A stretch of DNA of 64,000 nucleotides from Candidatus Krumholzibacteriota bacterium (lineage in GTDB: Bacteria; Krumholzibacteriota; Krumholzibacteriia; Krumholzibacteriales; Krumholzibacteriaceae): the NCBI GenBank assembly GCA_016933255.1, contig JAFGBF010000010.1, positions 1 to 64,000 of the forward strand, written 5' to 3'. Of the stretch, positions 9,108 to 18,150 are shown one piece after another (position 1 is the first letter of the stretch; every line of letters starts with the position of its first letter). Under the pieces are notes generated by a model, which ran no database searches, was not told the origin of the DNA, and worked only from the letters and a program-made list of their open reading frames with translations. The translations under genes were made by a program, and so were the position numbers.

Positions 9108-12100
9108 TCAGAGCGCGAAGTTCAGATATGTCCTGACCTCCCATTCATTCCCTTCACCGCCAGACGCAAGCGGATCGCAGACGAGGTTGTTGTCTATGTC
9201 ATATATATATCCGGGGCAAAAGCGGGGAGAATATTTATCAAGCGACCTCCACGTACCCCTGATGCCGATACTGGTCTGCGGGTAGCCGAACCATCTCGGT
9301 TTACCGAGTGTGTAGGAGATATCTCCCATAAGCTGGATCGGAAAGGTCAGGTTGAAATCGCGATGATAATCGTAAGGCCCCCAGTCATTGAACTTCGCCT
9401 CGGCGGCGATGGCGACCGGGCCGGTTGCGACTCTCGCATCCCCTCCGAACCTTCGTATCATCCTGAGGTCCTCTCCCTTCGGTTCGTTCGTGCCGTAATA
9501 CATATGCGCCACGAGCCGGAAATCGTTCCCGATGACCGAGACGATCCTGGCGTTGACCTCTCCGATGTCACGGGCGGGCGGAGCCCCGGGAAACGGAAAC
9601 GTAGTTATTCCATCGGAGTATATTCCGATAGCGACATCCTGCGTCGTCATATGATGTTTATAGACGTAACCGATGCTGGCCGCCAGCCTTGCGTTCTCCC
9701 GCGTGTCGTTGTCCCAGTCCCACATCCATGTGGCCGGTTCCGGGTCGTAGGTGATCATGAACTCCGCTCCGAGCATCTCCCTGTTGTCCCTTACCGCAAA
9801 GGGGTCGTCGAGGATATTTCTCGGAACGGCGGGAGAAGGGGCATCTGACGGGATCGGCCCGACGATCGGCTTCTGCCACAGGACATTGGGACTGAACTGG
9901 AACCGCCCGACGTCGACGGCAAGCCCGGTCATCGCATTGACCTGGTTGCCGGACCCGCAGTCCTTCAGGGTCCATCCAGTAAAGGTGGTGGCCTGTGTCG
10001 GTCCGCCATCGGCGACCAGCCCCATATAGGCGCCCTGGAGATACCAGTGCCACCTCCCCTTCTCAACGGTAAGTTTTCCTTTGGCTCCAAAAACGTCTCC
10101 ATCCCTGACCTCGTCCTGAAGGACCAGCGTCTCATCTTCGGACAGGATCTGGAACTCCTCGCCGACCCTCGGTGTGCCGGCGATAATGCCTCCGAGTTCC
10201 AGAACCGCGGCGCCGCGGCTGGCTTTCAGCGCAATTGTGAATTTTCTCGTCTCAGGAGTCGGTATGGCTATAGTGCTTGTGACAGCGGACTGTCTTGAAA
10301 GGTCTTCCTGGAAGATAGCCGTCATATCGACGAACCCTATCTTGCGGTCATATTTCAGAAGCAGCGCCGGGTTCGCGCCCCACCACAGCTGGGGGCCGAA
10401 TGCGGCCTTGAGCCCCTTTAACTTCTTCTTTCCGGTGATCTCGAATCCGACGGGGGCCGCGCCGTTGTAGATGTCGATGTTTTCACCGTAATAGGCGTCT
10501 CTGTACAACCCGAAAAGGTCGCCGTCATACCCCCAGTGTGTATGGCCGGTCCGGTAGAAACCGTCGAGCAGAAACCACCTGTCGTCCCAGGTGACAGAAC
10601 CCTGATAGACCTTGACCCTTTCGATTCCCTGAAGTTCTATTATTTCCAATTCGTCGCGCAGTCCCACTACCCGGAGCGGCCTGCCCCTGTTCTCGTAGAA
10701 GATCTCGTCGATCGGATTCAACGGGACGTGCCCGAGGATATTGACCGAAAAATTTCCGACCACGGATTCTACCGGCTTGGCCTCGAACTCGGCGTAAAAC
10801 GACTGAAGCTGATCGAACCCCTGGAAAGAAGGGAAAGAGGTGCTCGACGAACCTTCTTCCGGCGTCGTTATCTTGTCGCCGCCGGTATTGTACGTGACGT
10901 AATGCATCCTCACCCCCGAAAGCCGTACCTTCTCATGTTTCTCCGCCAGCAGGCTCGCGCGCTCCCTTCTCGCTTCAAAGACCGAGGAGCTCGGGTCTAC
11001 AGCGCCGAAATGCTCTCTTATCGCCGCGATATCTGTCGATGGAGCATACGGGTCGAGGCTCAGATCCTTTTTCAGGACATAGTAGGCCAGCCTCGGGTAG
11101 ACGTTGAAAAGGCCGCGGTCGTCGGCTGGCCCCTTTGCCGTAATCCCCCACCATTCCTCGTTCATATTGTTCTCGCCGGGCACGAAATCCTCAACGTATC
11201 CACCGTTCGGCCAGGATGCGTTTGTGTCGTGTATATCGAGCCTGCTGCTCTGCCCGAACTTCCACCACCCGTCGGTCCACTGGAAGATGATCCCTCCTAT
11301 GGCGTTTCCGACCCTGCCCTTACCGCTCGACTGCTCGTAGATCTCCTGCCACTGGCCGTGAAGGTACCTTGCCTGGGCCTTCTGGTCCTCACGCATTTCC
11401 TTTGCGTTCCATGCGTCCGCCCCGAATTCGGTGAAGATCACCGGGATCCCCAACGCATCCTTGACCCTGGCGAAAAGGTCGCGGGCCGAGATCCCCCTGT
11501 ATACATTAGTACCGAATATATCCAGGTTGGTGCATTCCTCGGCGATCAGATCAAGGTACTGGATGTCCCCGTTGGAGATCGCCACGACCCTGCCGGGGTC
11601 TTTTTCCTTTATGCCGCCGGTGATCTCCCTGTACAGGGAATACAGGTACCTGGCTCTGGCAGCATCGCGCTGTCCCTCGGGAAGCGCTTCTATCTCGAAG
11701 GAGGTCCAGTGCAGGCCGTAGTTGTTCTCGTTCCCGAGAAGCCACATCAGCACGCCCGGAACGCCGCTGTACGCTTCTGCACTCTGCAGGACGTCAGCAG
11801 TGACCACCTCGCGGAAACGTTTGTCGGAATAGTCGACCGACGGGGTCCAGACTCCGTCGATCGTATATCCATACATACCGATATAATGGTTGATGATCGT
11901 ATATATCCCGTAGTTCCTGTATATATATTCGATCCACCGCGGCTGTATCCCGACCAGCTGACGGATCGCATTGACCCCCATATCTCTCAGAAGCGGCATA
12001 TCTCTTGAGAGCGCTTCGATGATCACTTCATCCGGCTGGTCCCAAAGGTTGAAACTGTAATTATGTCCGATCGGGATCCATCCCCAGTTCATCCCGCAGA

Positions 12101-12284
12101 CCATCATCGGGCGGCCGTTCACTTCGAGCCTGGACCCTTCAGAGTCATTGACCACGCGGACTTCGTCGCTCCGGGTCTCCGCCGCAGAAGGCAGGGCCAG
12201 AGCCAGGGAGAGAGTCAGCACCGCGATCGATACGATCAGGAATCGACCCCCTGATCCTAAAAGACCCGTTTTACCATTAAGCAT
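9108..12284 (-). CDS. exported GH-A (GH2-like) glycoside hydrolase fused to a C-terminal outer-membrane-type beta-barrel
   Basis: 1058 residues with a signal peptide (hydrophobic core about 14-33). Residues about 55-400 form a (beta/alpha)8 glycosidase domain: LLGNENNYG supplies the probable acid/base Glu186, and IFTEFGADAW supplies the probable nucleophile Glu286. The layout fits clan GH-A and resembles the GH2 catalytic domain, without the usual preceding GH2 sandwiches. From about 480 onward the sequence changes to long alternating polar/hydrophobic strands rich in Trp, Tyr and Gly, and ends in RTYLNFAL, as outer-membrane barrels do. AGGAGG lies five bases before the ATG. It follows the GH1 gene by 33 bases and is probably co-transcribed with it. 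The barrel assignment is by eye only. Confidence 0.65.
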   Translation of the reverse strand: MLNGKTGLLGSGGRFLIVSIAVLTLSLALALPSAAETRSDEVRVVNDSEGSRLEVNGRPMMVCGMNWGWIPIGHNYSFNLWDQPDEVIIEALSRDMPLLRDMGVNAIRQLVGIQPRWIEYIYRNYGIYTIINHYIGMYGYTIDGVWTPSVDYSDKRFREVVTADVLQSAEAYSGVPGVLMWLLGNENNYGLHWTSFEIEALPEGQRDAARARYLYSLYREITGGIKEKDPGRVVAISNGDIQYLDLIAEECTNLDIFGTNVYRGISARDLFARVKDALGIPVIFTEFGADAWNAKEMREDQKAQARYLHGQWQEIYEQSSGKGRVGNAIGGIIFQWTDGWWKFGQSSRLDIHDTNASWPNGGYVEDFVPGENNMNEEWWGITAKGPADDRGLFNVYPRLAYYVLKKDLSLDPYAPSTDIAAIREHFGAVDPSSSVFEARRERASLLAEKHEKVRLSGVRMHYVTYNTGGDKITTPEEGSSSTSFPSFQGFDQLQSFYAEFEAKPVESVVGNFSVNILGHVPLNPIDEIFYENRGRPLRVVGLRDELEIIELQGIERVKVYQGSVTWDDRWFLLDGFYRTGHTHWGYDGDLFGLYRDAYYGENIDIYNGAAPVGFEITGKKKLKGLKAAFGPQLWWGANPALLLKYDRKIGFVDMTAIFQEDLSRQSAVTSTIAIPTPETRKFTIALKASRGAAVLELGGIIAGTPRVGEEFQILSEDETLVLQDEVRDGDVFGAKGKLTVEKGRWHWYLQGAYMGLVADGGPTQATTFTGWTLKDCGSGNQVNAMTGLAVDVGRFQFSPNVLWQKPIVGPIPSDAPSPAVPRNILDDPFAVRDNREMLGAEFMITYDPEPATWMWDWDNDTRENARLAASIGYVYKHHMTTQDVAIGIYSDGITTFPFPGAPPARDIGEVNARIVSVIGNDFRLVAHMYYGTNEPKGEDLRMIRRFGGDARVATGPVAIAAEAKFNDWGPYDYHRDFNLTFPIQLMGDISYTLGKPRWFGYPQTSIGIRGTWRSLDKYSPRFCPGYIYDIDNNLVCDPLASGGEGNEWEVRTYLNFAL

Positions 12285-12317
12285 CGGAACCTCCTGTGAT
12301 TAACGTTCTCTACCACT

Positions 12318-13670
12318 TTATACCGAGTTGGACTCTATGACTTCCCTGTAATAAAAGGCGCTGTCCTTCGGTATGCGCCTCAATGAATCATAATCGACCC
12401 AGTAAAGGCCGAACCTCTTCGTATATCCATGCGCCCATTCGAAATTATCGAGGAGCGACCAGGCGAAATATCCTTTAAGTCTAATTCCATCGGATACCGC
12501 CCTGTGAACCGACTCGATATGCCCGCGGAAGTATTCCACGCGGCGCTCGTCCCTGATACGGCCCGATTCGTCGGGCCCGTCGGAATATGCAGCCCCGTTT
12601 TCCGTAATATATATATTTTTCGGATCATAATCCCTGCTCACCCTGGAAAGCAGCTTATAAAGTCCCTCGGGGTAGACCTCCCAACCCATATCGGTGAGTT
12701 CTTCTGAGGGAGCGCCTTTTTTTTCTACAGCTCCTGAATTCTGCTCAGCTTTCATTATCACCCTGCTGTAATAATTTATTCCGAGAAAATCTATCGGAAC
12801 CGATATGATATCAAGATCGCCCACTTTCAGGAAGGGAAGTTCTGCGTTTGCCAAATGTCCGCGGGCGACCCTGTCCCGGATAGCATCTTCGGGATAGCTG
12901 CCTCTGAAGATCGGATCGAGATACCACCGGTTGAACTTTCCGTCGAACCACCTGGCAGCTTCATGATCCTTGCCTGATCCGCTGGCCGGCTCTACAGGAA
13001 CAAGGTTAAGGACTATCCCCGCCCTGGAACCGGGAACCCGTCTGCGGATCTCTTCAACGGCCCAGCCGTGTGAAAGCATCACATGATGGGCTGCACTCAA
13101 CGCTTCAGCCGGGTCGCGATGCCCCGGAGCGTGCTCGCCTTCTTCGTACGACAGGTTGGCGATGCACCAGGGTTCGTTATGGGTAGTCCAGTCGGCTACC
13201 CTGTCGCCGAGACGATCCGTCACGGCGGCGGTGTATTCGATGAATGCCTTTGCGGTATCCCTTGACACCCAACCGCCATGATCCTGAAGCTTCTGGGGAA
13301 GATCCCAGTGATACAGGGTAACGAACGGCTTGATCCCGGCCTTGAGAAGGGCGTCGACCAGCGAATCGTAGAAATCGAGCCCTGCTTCGTTGATCTTTCC
13401 GCTTCCATGGGGGAGGATCCGCGGCCAGGATATCGAAAACCTGTAGGCCCCGATTCCAAGCCATTTCATGAGTTCTACGTCACCGCGCCAGAGGTGGTAA
13501 TGATCGCAGGCTCTGTTTGCGTTCGATCCGTCGGAGATCCTGCCTGGAATCGCGGCAAACCGGTCCCAGATCGACTCACCTCGCCCCCCTTCGTCATAAG
13601 CGCCCTCTATCTGCTGTGCGGACGTGGCCACGCCCCAAATGAAATCTTCAGGAAATTTATGCGTCTTCAT
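12318..13670 (-). CDS. GH1 family beta-glucosidase
   Basis: 450 residues, the normal length for GH1, without signal peptide, so cytoplasmic. The N-terminal signature FIWGVATSAQQIEG is present. Acid/base Glu166 lies in TTHNEPW and nucleophile Glu357 in YITENGAAY; SWSLLDNFEW-type residues (FAWSLLDNFEWAHGY) near 403-417 complete the sugar-binding site. It would release glucose from the non-reducing end of short beta-glucosides by a retaining mechanism. It is the first gene of a two-gene minus-strand unit with the GH-A/barrel gene. The ribosome binding site (GGAG, eleven bases upstream) is moderate. This is one of the clearest assignments in the carbohydrate region. Confidence 0.93.
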   Translation of the reverse strand: MKTHKFPEDFIWGVATSAQQIEGAYDEGGRGESIWDRFAAIPGRISDGSNANRACDHYHLWRGDVELMKWLGIGAYRFSISWPRILPHGSGKINEAGLDFYDSLVDALLKAGIKPFVTLYHWDLPQKLQDHGGWVSRDTAKAFIEYTAAVTDRLGDRVADWTTHNEPWCIANLSYEEGEHAPGHRDPAEALSAAHHVMLSHGWAVEEIRRRVPGSRAGIVLNLVPVEPASGSGKDHEAARWFDGKFNRWYLDPIFRGSYPEDAIRDRVARGHLANAELPFLKVGDLDIISVPIDFLGINYYSRVIMKAEQNSGAVEKKGAPSEELTDMGWEVYPEGLYKLLSRVSRDYDPKNIYITENGAAYSDGPDESGRIRDERRVEYFRGHIESVHRAVSDGIRLKGYFAWSLLDNFEWAHGYTKRFGLYWVDYDSLRRIPKDSAFYYREVIESNSV

Positions 13671-13754
13671 CTGATCTCAGCTCCAGTAGAGGTGGCAGCG
13701 TACCAGTTTTGCTTTTGACAGTTTGAAGGATTTCCCGCCATTATAAGGGTTTTT

Positions 13755-13784
13755 ACGATATTTCTCTCGAAGCGATGTTGTCAA
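13755..13784 (-). promoter_or_regulatory. candidate promoter of the GH1/GH-A operon
   Basis: On the minus strand TTGACA (13784-13779) and TATCGT (13760-13755) are 18 bases apart. A separate TATAAT (13745-13740) lies closer to the gene but has no clear -35 partner. Confidence 0.4.
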
Positions 13785-13951
13785 ATCATATCAGCCCTGT
13801 CAAGGTCGATCTCAGAATCTATTTTTCAAATTTATTAGTTTAGTTTGTGAATTATTACAGGTCATAAACAAATCCTTGCAGATAAAGATGTTACCGGTCC
13901 CTGTTTTGGACCCCGGAGGGGGTTATCAGAGACTTTAACAACTTTTAAGAC

Positions 13952-13980
13952 TTGCATTTAGACGATTTTTATGCTACAAT
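13952..13980 (+). promoter_or_regulatory. sigma-70-type promoter of the secreted GH16 gene
   Basis: TTGCAT (13952-13957) and TACAAT (13975-13980) at exactly 17 bases. Transcription should start near 13987. An in-frame ATG at 13971 overlaps the -10 box, so it cannot lie in this transcript; this decides for the downstream TTG start. Confidence 0.65.
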
Positions 13981-14013
13981 TGACCCACTTATGTGTGTAT
14001 ATCCCTTCGCCTC

Positions 14014-14057
14014 CGGGCATGGATGGTTGTCTGCCCGAATTCCGGGTTGTACCGGAA
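14014..14057 (+). promoter_or_regulatory. two adjacent hairpins in the leader of the GH16 gene
   Basis: CGGGCA (14014-14019) pairs with TGCCCG (14032-14037), and TTCCGG (14040-14045) pairs with CCGGAA (14052-14057) around the loop GTTGTA. They sit in the predicted 5' leader. No known riboswitch class is recognised. Confidence 0.35.
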
Positions 14058-14141
14058 CTGGGTGTCAGGGCGGGAATTTGTGCTGCGGGTGCGGGTATAT
14101 GTGGGCGGTACGGTACTGTTCAGTCTGAAAGAGAGTGTGTT

Positions 14142-15740
14142 TTGATCCTTCTGAGATCGCACCTGGTATTGCCATTATTGATCGCTGCTCCCTGCCTGGC
14201 TTTTTTGGCCGCAGGCGCGCAGAGCCAGTGCATCATCGCAAACCCCAGTTTTGAGGTCGGGGGCTCGGGCGGTGAAGTATTCGGAGGATGGAACCAGTTT
14301 GGCGTAGTAGGTTCCAGTGCGACCATCGTCCATGGTTCAGCAGCTGCGAAGGTCGTCGGACCTGACCTTGGCGGCTGGGATGTCTCCGGTTTCTGGCAGC
14401 GTTTTGATTCGGCGCCCGGCGAACAATGGGCCGCTTCGGTCATGGGATGGCATACTTCAGTCAATCCTTTGACCGGTGACTCAAAGGCCATCCTCAACAT
14501 CGAATGGCGCGATGCCGGTGAGGGCCTTATATCGTACGAATCCCATACTGTTGCCGATGCAGCCACGCCTTTCGACGAGATCCAGGAATTCACCGTCACA
14601 AGCGGCCCCGCGCCCACAGGAACGGTGACGGTCCGTTTGGTTCTCGCGGTACTCCAGAGTCCTCTGGATCCTCCTCCTGACGTATACTACGACCTGGCTG
14701 ATTTCAACAACGCAGGTTCTCCGACGATAGACGATATTCAGTGGAACGATTTCCCCGGAGGAAATACCCTCGATTTCTCGAGCCGTACCTGGCGCATAAA
14801 AGGCCCTGGCTATTACGGCCCTGGGCCGAACCTCTTCTGCGACGATCCCAGCTGCACATGGGTCGACCTGGACGGCCGCCTCCATATGACGATCACCAAA
14901 TCCGGGAATTCGTGGTACAGCACAGAGATCGTTCTTGAAGAAGCTCTCGGATACGGAGACTACATATTCACCACAGCAGGAAGGCTTGACCAGCTCGATC
15001 CCAGTGCAGTCCTCGGCATCTTCCTCTGGCAGTACGGGCCGTGCTGGGACAACTCATACCTCTGGTGGAATCCGTACAATGAGATCGACGTCGAATTCAG
15101 CCGGTGGGGCGATCCCGGCAGCTGGATCGGACAGTTCGTTGCCCAGCCTTATGACTGGCCAGGCAACATAAGCAGGTTTGACGCCTCTTTCTCCGAAGAA
15201 GAGCTTACCAGCCACGCTTTCAACTGGATGTCCGACAAAGTCGAGTTCAGGAGCTGGAGGGGCGGCCCCCTCGACGAGGAACCGGCAAACATGATTCACG
15301 AATGGACCTATACGGGACCGCATATCTCGAGACCCGAGCAGCCCCGCGTACATATAAATCTCTGGCGCTGCTGCGGAGAACCTCCTGCTGATCAGGAGAT
15401 CATATTCGACCGTTTCACCTTCGTTCCCCCGGGAGCGACAGTCGATTCTGATATCCCCGGGCCTTCTGCCCACCTGGCTGCCGCCGTACCAAACCCGTTC
15501 AACCCGGCCACAAAGATCGGGTATACGCTGGACCGTGAGGGGTTCGCGGAGATCACCGTCTATAACATTACAGGGCAGTATATATGTACCCTCGTCAAGG
15601 GAGTAACCCCGGCGGGAAACCACGAGATCAGATGGAACGGGAAGAACGAATCTGGCAGCAGTGTGGCGTCGGGCGTCTATCTATATCAATTAAGAACCGA
15701 CACGATAGTCGAGACAAGAAAGATGGTTTTGTTGAGATAA
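14142..15740 (+). CDS. secreted GH16 glucanase with N-terminal CBM and C-terminal sorting domain
   Basis: 532 residues from a TTG start, preceded by AAAGAGAG and giving a clean signal peptide (LVLPLLIAAPCLAFLAAGAQS). A longer frame begins at 13971, but that codon overlaps the promoter. Residues about 30-200 are a CBM4/9-like jelly-roll (NPSFE...VSGFWQRFD). Residues about 205-428 are a GH16 domain whose active-site strand is NEIDVEF (Glu314, Asp316, Glu318). This is the ExDxE form without beta-bulge, as in lichenases and xyloglucan transglycosylases. From about 449 a FlgD-like domain runs from NPFNP to KMVLLR, like a type IX sorting signal. The two nearby GH16 enzymes therefore probably attack different linkages and reach the surface by different routes. 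Confidence 0.8.
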   Translation: MILLRSHLVLPLLIAAPCLAFLAAGAQSQCIIANPSFEVGGSGGEVFGGWNQFGVVGSSATIVHGSAAAKVVGPDLGGWDVSGFWQRFDSAPGEQWAASVMGWHTSVNPLTGDSKAILNIEWRDAGEGLISYESHTVADAATPFDEIQEFTVTSGPAPTGTVTVRLVLAVLQSPLDPPPDVYYDLADFNNAGSPTIDDIQWNDFPGGNTLDFSSRTWRIKGPGYYGPGPNLFCDDPSCTWVDLDGRLHMTITKSGNSWYSTEIVLEEALGYGDYIFTTAGRLDQLDPSAVLGIFLWQYGPCWDNSYLWWNPYNEIDVEFSRWGDPGSWIGQFVAQPYDWPGNISRFDASFSEEELTSHAFNWMSDKVEFRSWRGGPLDEEPANMIHEWTYTGPHISRPEQPRVHINLWRCCGEPPADQEIIFDRFTFVPPGATVDSDIPGPSAHLAAAVPNPFNPATKIGYTLDREGFAEITVYNITGQYICTLVKGVTPAGNHEIRWNGKNESGSSVASGVYLYQLRTDTIVETRKMVLLR

Positions 15741-15852
15741 ATAAGCTGGTCGTTGGTTCCAAAGATGAAAGCGAGGTGATGATTAAAGAAAAATTGTTTA
15801 AATTCTCAATTGTTACTGTTCTTAAGTTTTTTGAAAACCCTGCAAAGGAGAC

Positions 15853-16533
15853 ATGAAAATGCTGAAGAGAACTCTCTTGAGTCTGACTGCATGCGTTGTC
15901 ATGCTGCTGATGGTCGCCGTGACAGGCGCATCGGCACAGAATATTCTTTTAAATCCCGGTTTCGAAAATGGCCCCACAGTCGCTGTCCCTCCGACAGACT
16001 GGGAATCGTTCGGAAACGCCTACCAGGAAGCTGCATCTACCGTAGATTATCGGTTCGTTCCTTTTGCTGGCAACAACCTCTGTTCTATGTACGGCAACTG
16101 GTCGGGTGCGTACAATGTGTCCGGCATCTTCCAGGAATTCTCTGTCGTACCGGGAGATATGTGCATGCTTTCCAGCTATGCCCGCCATTGGGGAGGCGAC
16201 GCAATGATCGGCAGCCAGGCCACGGGCGGCAACTGGGTAGTGCAGAAGATAGCGTTTTTCAACAACAAGAAGCCACAGCCTGAAGAGATCGCTTCTGTAG
16301 AATCGATCATACTCGACGGTTCCTTTGCGCAGGATGTATGGCATTATGGCGTACCGATATGTGCTTTGGCGCCCGCTGAAGCTGTCACTGTCCAGGCCAT
16401 GATCCTCTATATCCAGGTCGACGCAGACGGCGGAGCTGCCAATATCGACGACGTGTATTTCTGCATCAACGGGACAGTCCCCGTACAGGAATGCACCTGG
16501 GGCGCCCTGAAGGCCCTGAAGGAGAAGGAATAG
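15853..16533 (+). CDS. small secreted carbohydrate-binding-like protein
   Basis: 226 residues with a signal peptide ending near ASA-QN. The mature part is a single CBM4/9-like jelly-roll: it opens with NPGFENG, has NVSGIFQEFSVVPGD in the middle and ends with ANIDDVYFCI. No catalytic residues are recognised. Unlike the genes on either side it has no C-terminal sorting domain, so it may stay periplasmic or be released. AAGGAG lies just before the ATG. It lies 112 bases after the GH16 gene and 157 bases before the two-domain relative. It probably arose from the same duplicated CBM family and would bind glucan chains; this function is inferred from fold resemblance and context. Confidence 0.55.
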   Translation: MKMLKRTLLSLTACVVMLLMVAVTGASAQNILLNPGFENGPTVAVPPTDWESFGNAYQEAASTVDYRFVPFAGNNLCSMYGNWSGAYNVSGIFQEFSVVPGDMCMLSSYARHWGGDAMIGSQATGGNWVVQKIAFFNNKKPQPEEIASVESIILDGSFAQDVWHYGVPICALAPAEAVTVQAMILYIQVDADGGAANIDDVYFCINGTVPVQECTWGALKALKEKE

Positions 16534-16690
16534 GTTAAAAAAGGAAGGCTGCCATTTTGCCTGGGAGTATGGCACCAGATCGAGCGGGTTGCCTTCTGTT
16601 AAAGAGCGCCGGCAAGGTGCCGCGGGATACAGACGCGGTCTGGGTCTTGTTGTGCTATCTGCCGGCAGCTCAAATCCAAGGGAGGTAGAC

Positions 16691-18115
16691 ATGAAGCTTC
16701 AATTCACCGGAATGATGCTTCTGGCGGTTGTCATGGCGATGATCACGATCGGCTCCAATGCCGCCGCTCAGAGCAACCTGCTTGCCAATCCGGGTTTCGA
16801 AGCGCTCGGAGGTTCGTACGATGGCTGGTTTACATTTGGAGCCGGGGTTCAGCTCTCCACTCCAGACACCGATAACATCATCCGTACCGACTCGACTGCT
16901 TCGAAGATCTACGGAGAGTTCACCGGCTGCCCAACACCGATGTTCGACGTAGGAGGATTCGGACAGGCCTTCACCCCGGTGCCAGGGATGATATATCAAT
17001 TCAACGGGTACTCGTATGTGTCAAGCGACGACCAGATCCCCGGGACAGACCCCTGCTCGAGCAACCGCCTGCTGGCGAAGATCGTATTCTTCAACGCGGC
17101 TGAAGGCGGAGCAGAGCTTTCCTCGAACGAGATGATAATCGGCGACGGGAACTCTATCCTTGATACATGGAACGAATTTTCCGTTGAGGCTCCCTGTCCT
17201 TCCGGCGCATTAAGGGTAGAGGCTCTGTTCCTCTTTCTCCAGCCGGGCTGTGACACCGGATCGGTCTTCATCGACGATGTCTCGTTCTACGAGTTTACTC
17301 CGCCGACTCCGGCAGCCAACCTTCTGGCCAATCCCAGCTTTGACACCGGAATCACGGGATGGACAAAATTCGGCAATGTATATGCTGATTCGAGGGCGTT
17401 TGCCTTAAGAACAAGGCCGGCGTCTGCCAAGCTTTACGGCCCGTTCGCAAACCCGGGCGACGCATCCGGCATCTATCAGAGTTTTGCAGTGACAGAGGGG
17501 ACAGAGCTGGAATTAAGCCTCTACGCGATGACTACCTGCGTGGAAAGCCCGATCAGCGGGTCGAACGATAATTTCGGGACGATGAAGCTCATCTACTTCT
17601 ATGAATTCCAGCATAAAGTGACTGTGGTCGACAGCGTCGAAACGGTCATCGTCGACAACACTTCGCCGCTCGGCACCTGGACCTACCATTCGGAGAGCCT
17701 GACAGCCCCTGCTGGATGCGACAGCGTCGCAGTTTATATACTGTTCATCCAGCCCACGGACATGGGAGGAGCTTTCTGGATAGACGACGTTTCTCTCTGC
17801 GAGGTGACGACGACCGGAGCCGACGAACAGATCCCGACAGCTTCGACACTTTATCAGAACGTGCCGAATCCGTTCAACCCGACGACCCGTATCGATTTCA
17901 ACCTGGCTGTGCCGGGACAGGTTGAAATCAAAGTGTACAACGTGACAGGAAGCCACGTGGCCACGATCTTCAGCGGGTACAAGGAAGCCGGCTTGCATAC
18001 CGTGGTCTGGAACGGGAAATCAGCCGACGGAAATATCGTCGCCAGCGGGGTCTATTACTATTCTCTCGTTTCCGGCGATGAGAAGATAACCCGGAAGATG
18101 GTATTGCTGCGCTAG
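16691..18115 (+). CDS. secreted protein with two CBM-like domains and a C-terminal sorting domain
   Basis: 474 residues from the ATG at 16691, which has GGAGG immediately upstream and gives a proper signal peptide (MLLAVVMAMITIGSNAAAQS). The longer frame beginning at 16589 would put 34 charged residues before it and is rejected. Two CBM4/9-like repeats follow: about 24-205 (NPGFEALGG to FIDDVSFYEF) and about 215-380 (NPSFDTG to FWIDDVSLCEV). Residues about 395-474 are a FlgD-like domain from NPFNP to KMVLLR. No enzyme domain is present. It looks like a surface scaffold or glucan-capture protein working with the GH16 enzyme upstream. A terminator-like hairpin follows the stop codon. Confidence 0.65.
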   Translation: MKLQFTGMMLLAVVMAMITIGSNAAAQSNLLANPGFEALGGSYDGWFTFGAGVQLSTPDTDNIIRTDSTASKIYGEFTGCPTPMFDVGGFGQAFTPVPGMIYQFNGYSYVSSDDQIPGTDPCSSNRLLAKIVFFNAAEGGAELSSNEMIIGDGNSILDTWNEFSVEAPCPSGALRVEALFLFLQPGCDTGSVFIDDVSFYEFTPPTPAANLLANPSFDTGITGWTKFGNVYADSRAFALRTRPASAKLYGPFANPGDASGIYQSFAVTEGTELELSLYAMTTCVESPISGSNDNFGTMKLIYFYEFQHKVTVVDSVETVIVDNTSPLGTWTYHSESLTAPAGCDSVAVYILFIQPTDMGGAFWIDDVSLCEVTTTGADEQIPTASTLYQNVPNPFNPTTRIDFNLAVPGQVEIKVYNVTGSHVATIFSGYKEAGLHTVVWNGKSADGNIVASGVYYYSLVSGDEKITRKMVLLR

Positions 18116-18150
18116 TAAATCTGTCTTTTTGATAAAAAGGTCGTTTTTAG

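Larger units (their letters stand above)
13671..14141. other. 471-base divergent control region between the GH1 operon and the secreted GH16 gene
   Basis: No gene is seen. It holds a minus-strand promoter for the GH1 gene, an AT-rich middle, a plus-strand promoter, and a roughly 155-base leader for the GH16 gene with two short hairpins. An imperfect inverted repeat GTTTGTGA/TCATAAAC (13843-13869) could be a regulator site. Confidence 0.6.

Noticed and set aside
10536-12008. 490-residue plus-strand frame opposite the GH-A/barrel gene
   Set aside because: It is a shadow of a gene with signal peptide, ribosome binding site and catalytic motifs; its own product has no recognisable domain.
13971-14141. 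Upstream extension of the secreted GH16 gene
   Set aside because: The ATG overlaps the -10 box and the added residues would bury the signal peptide.
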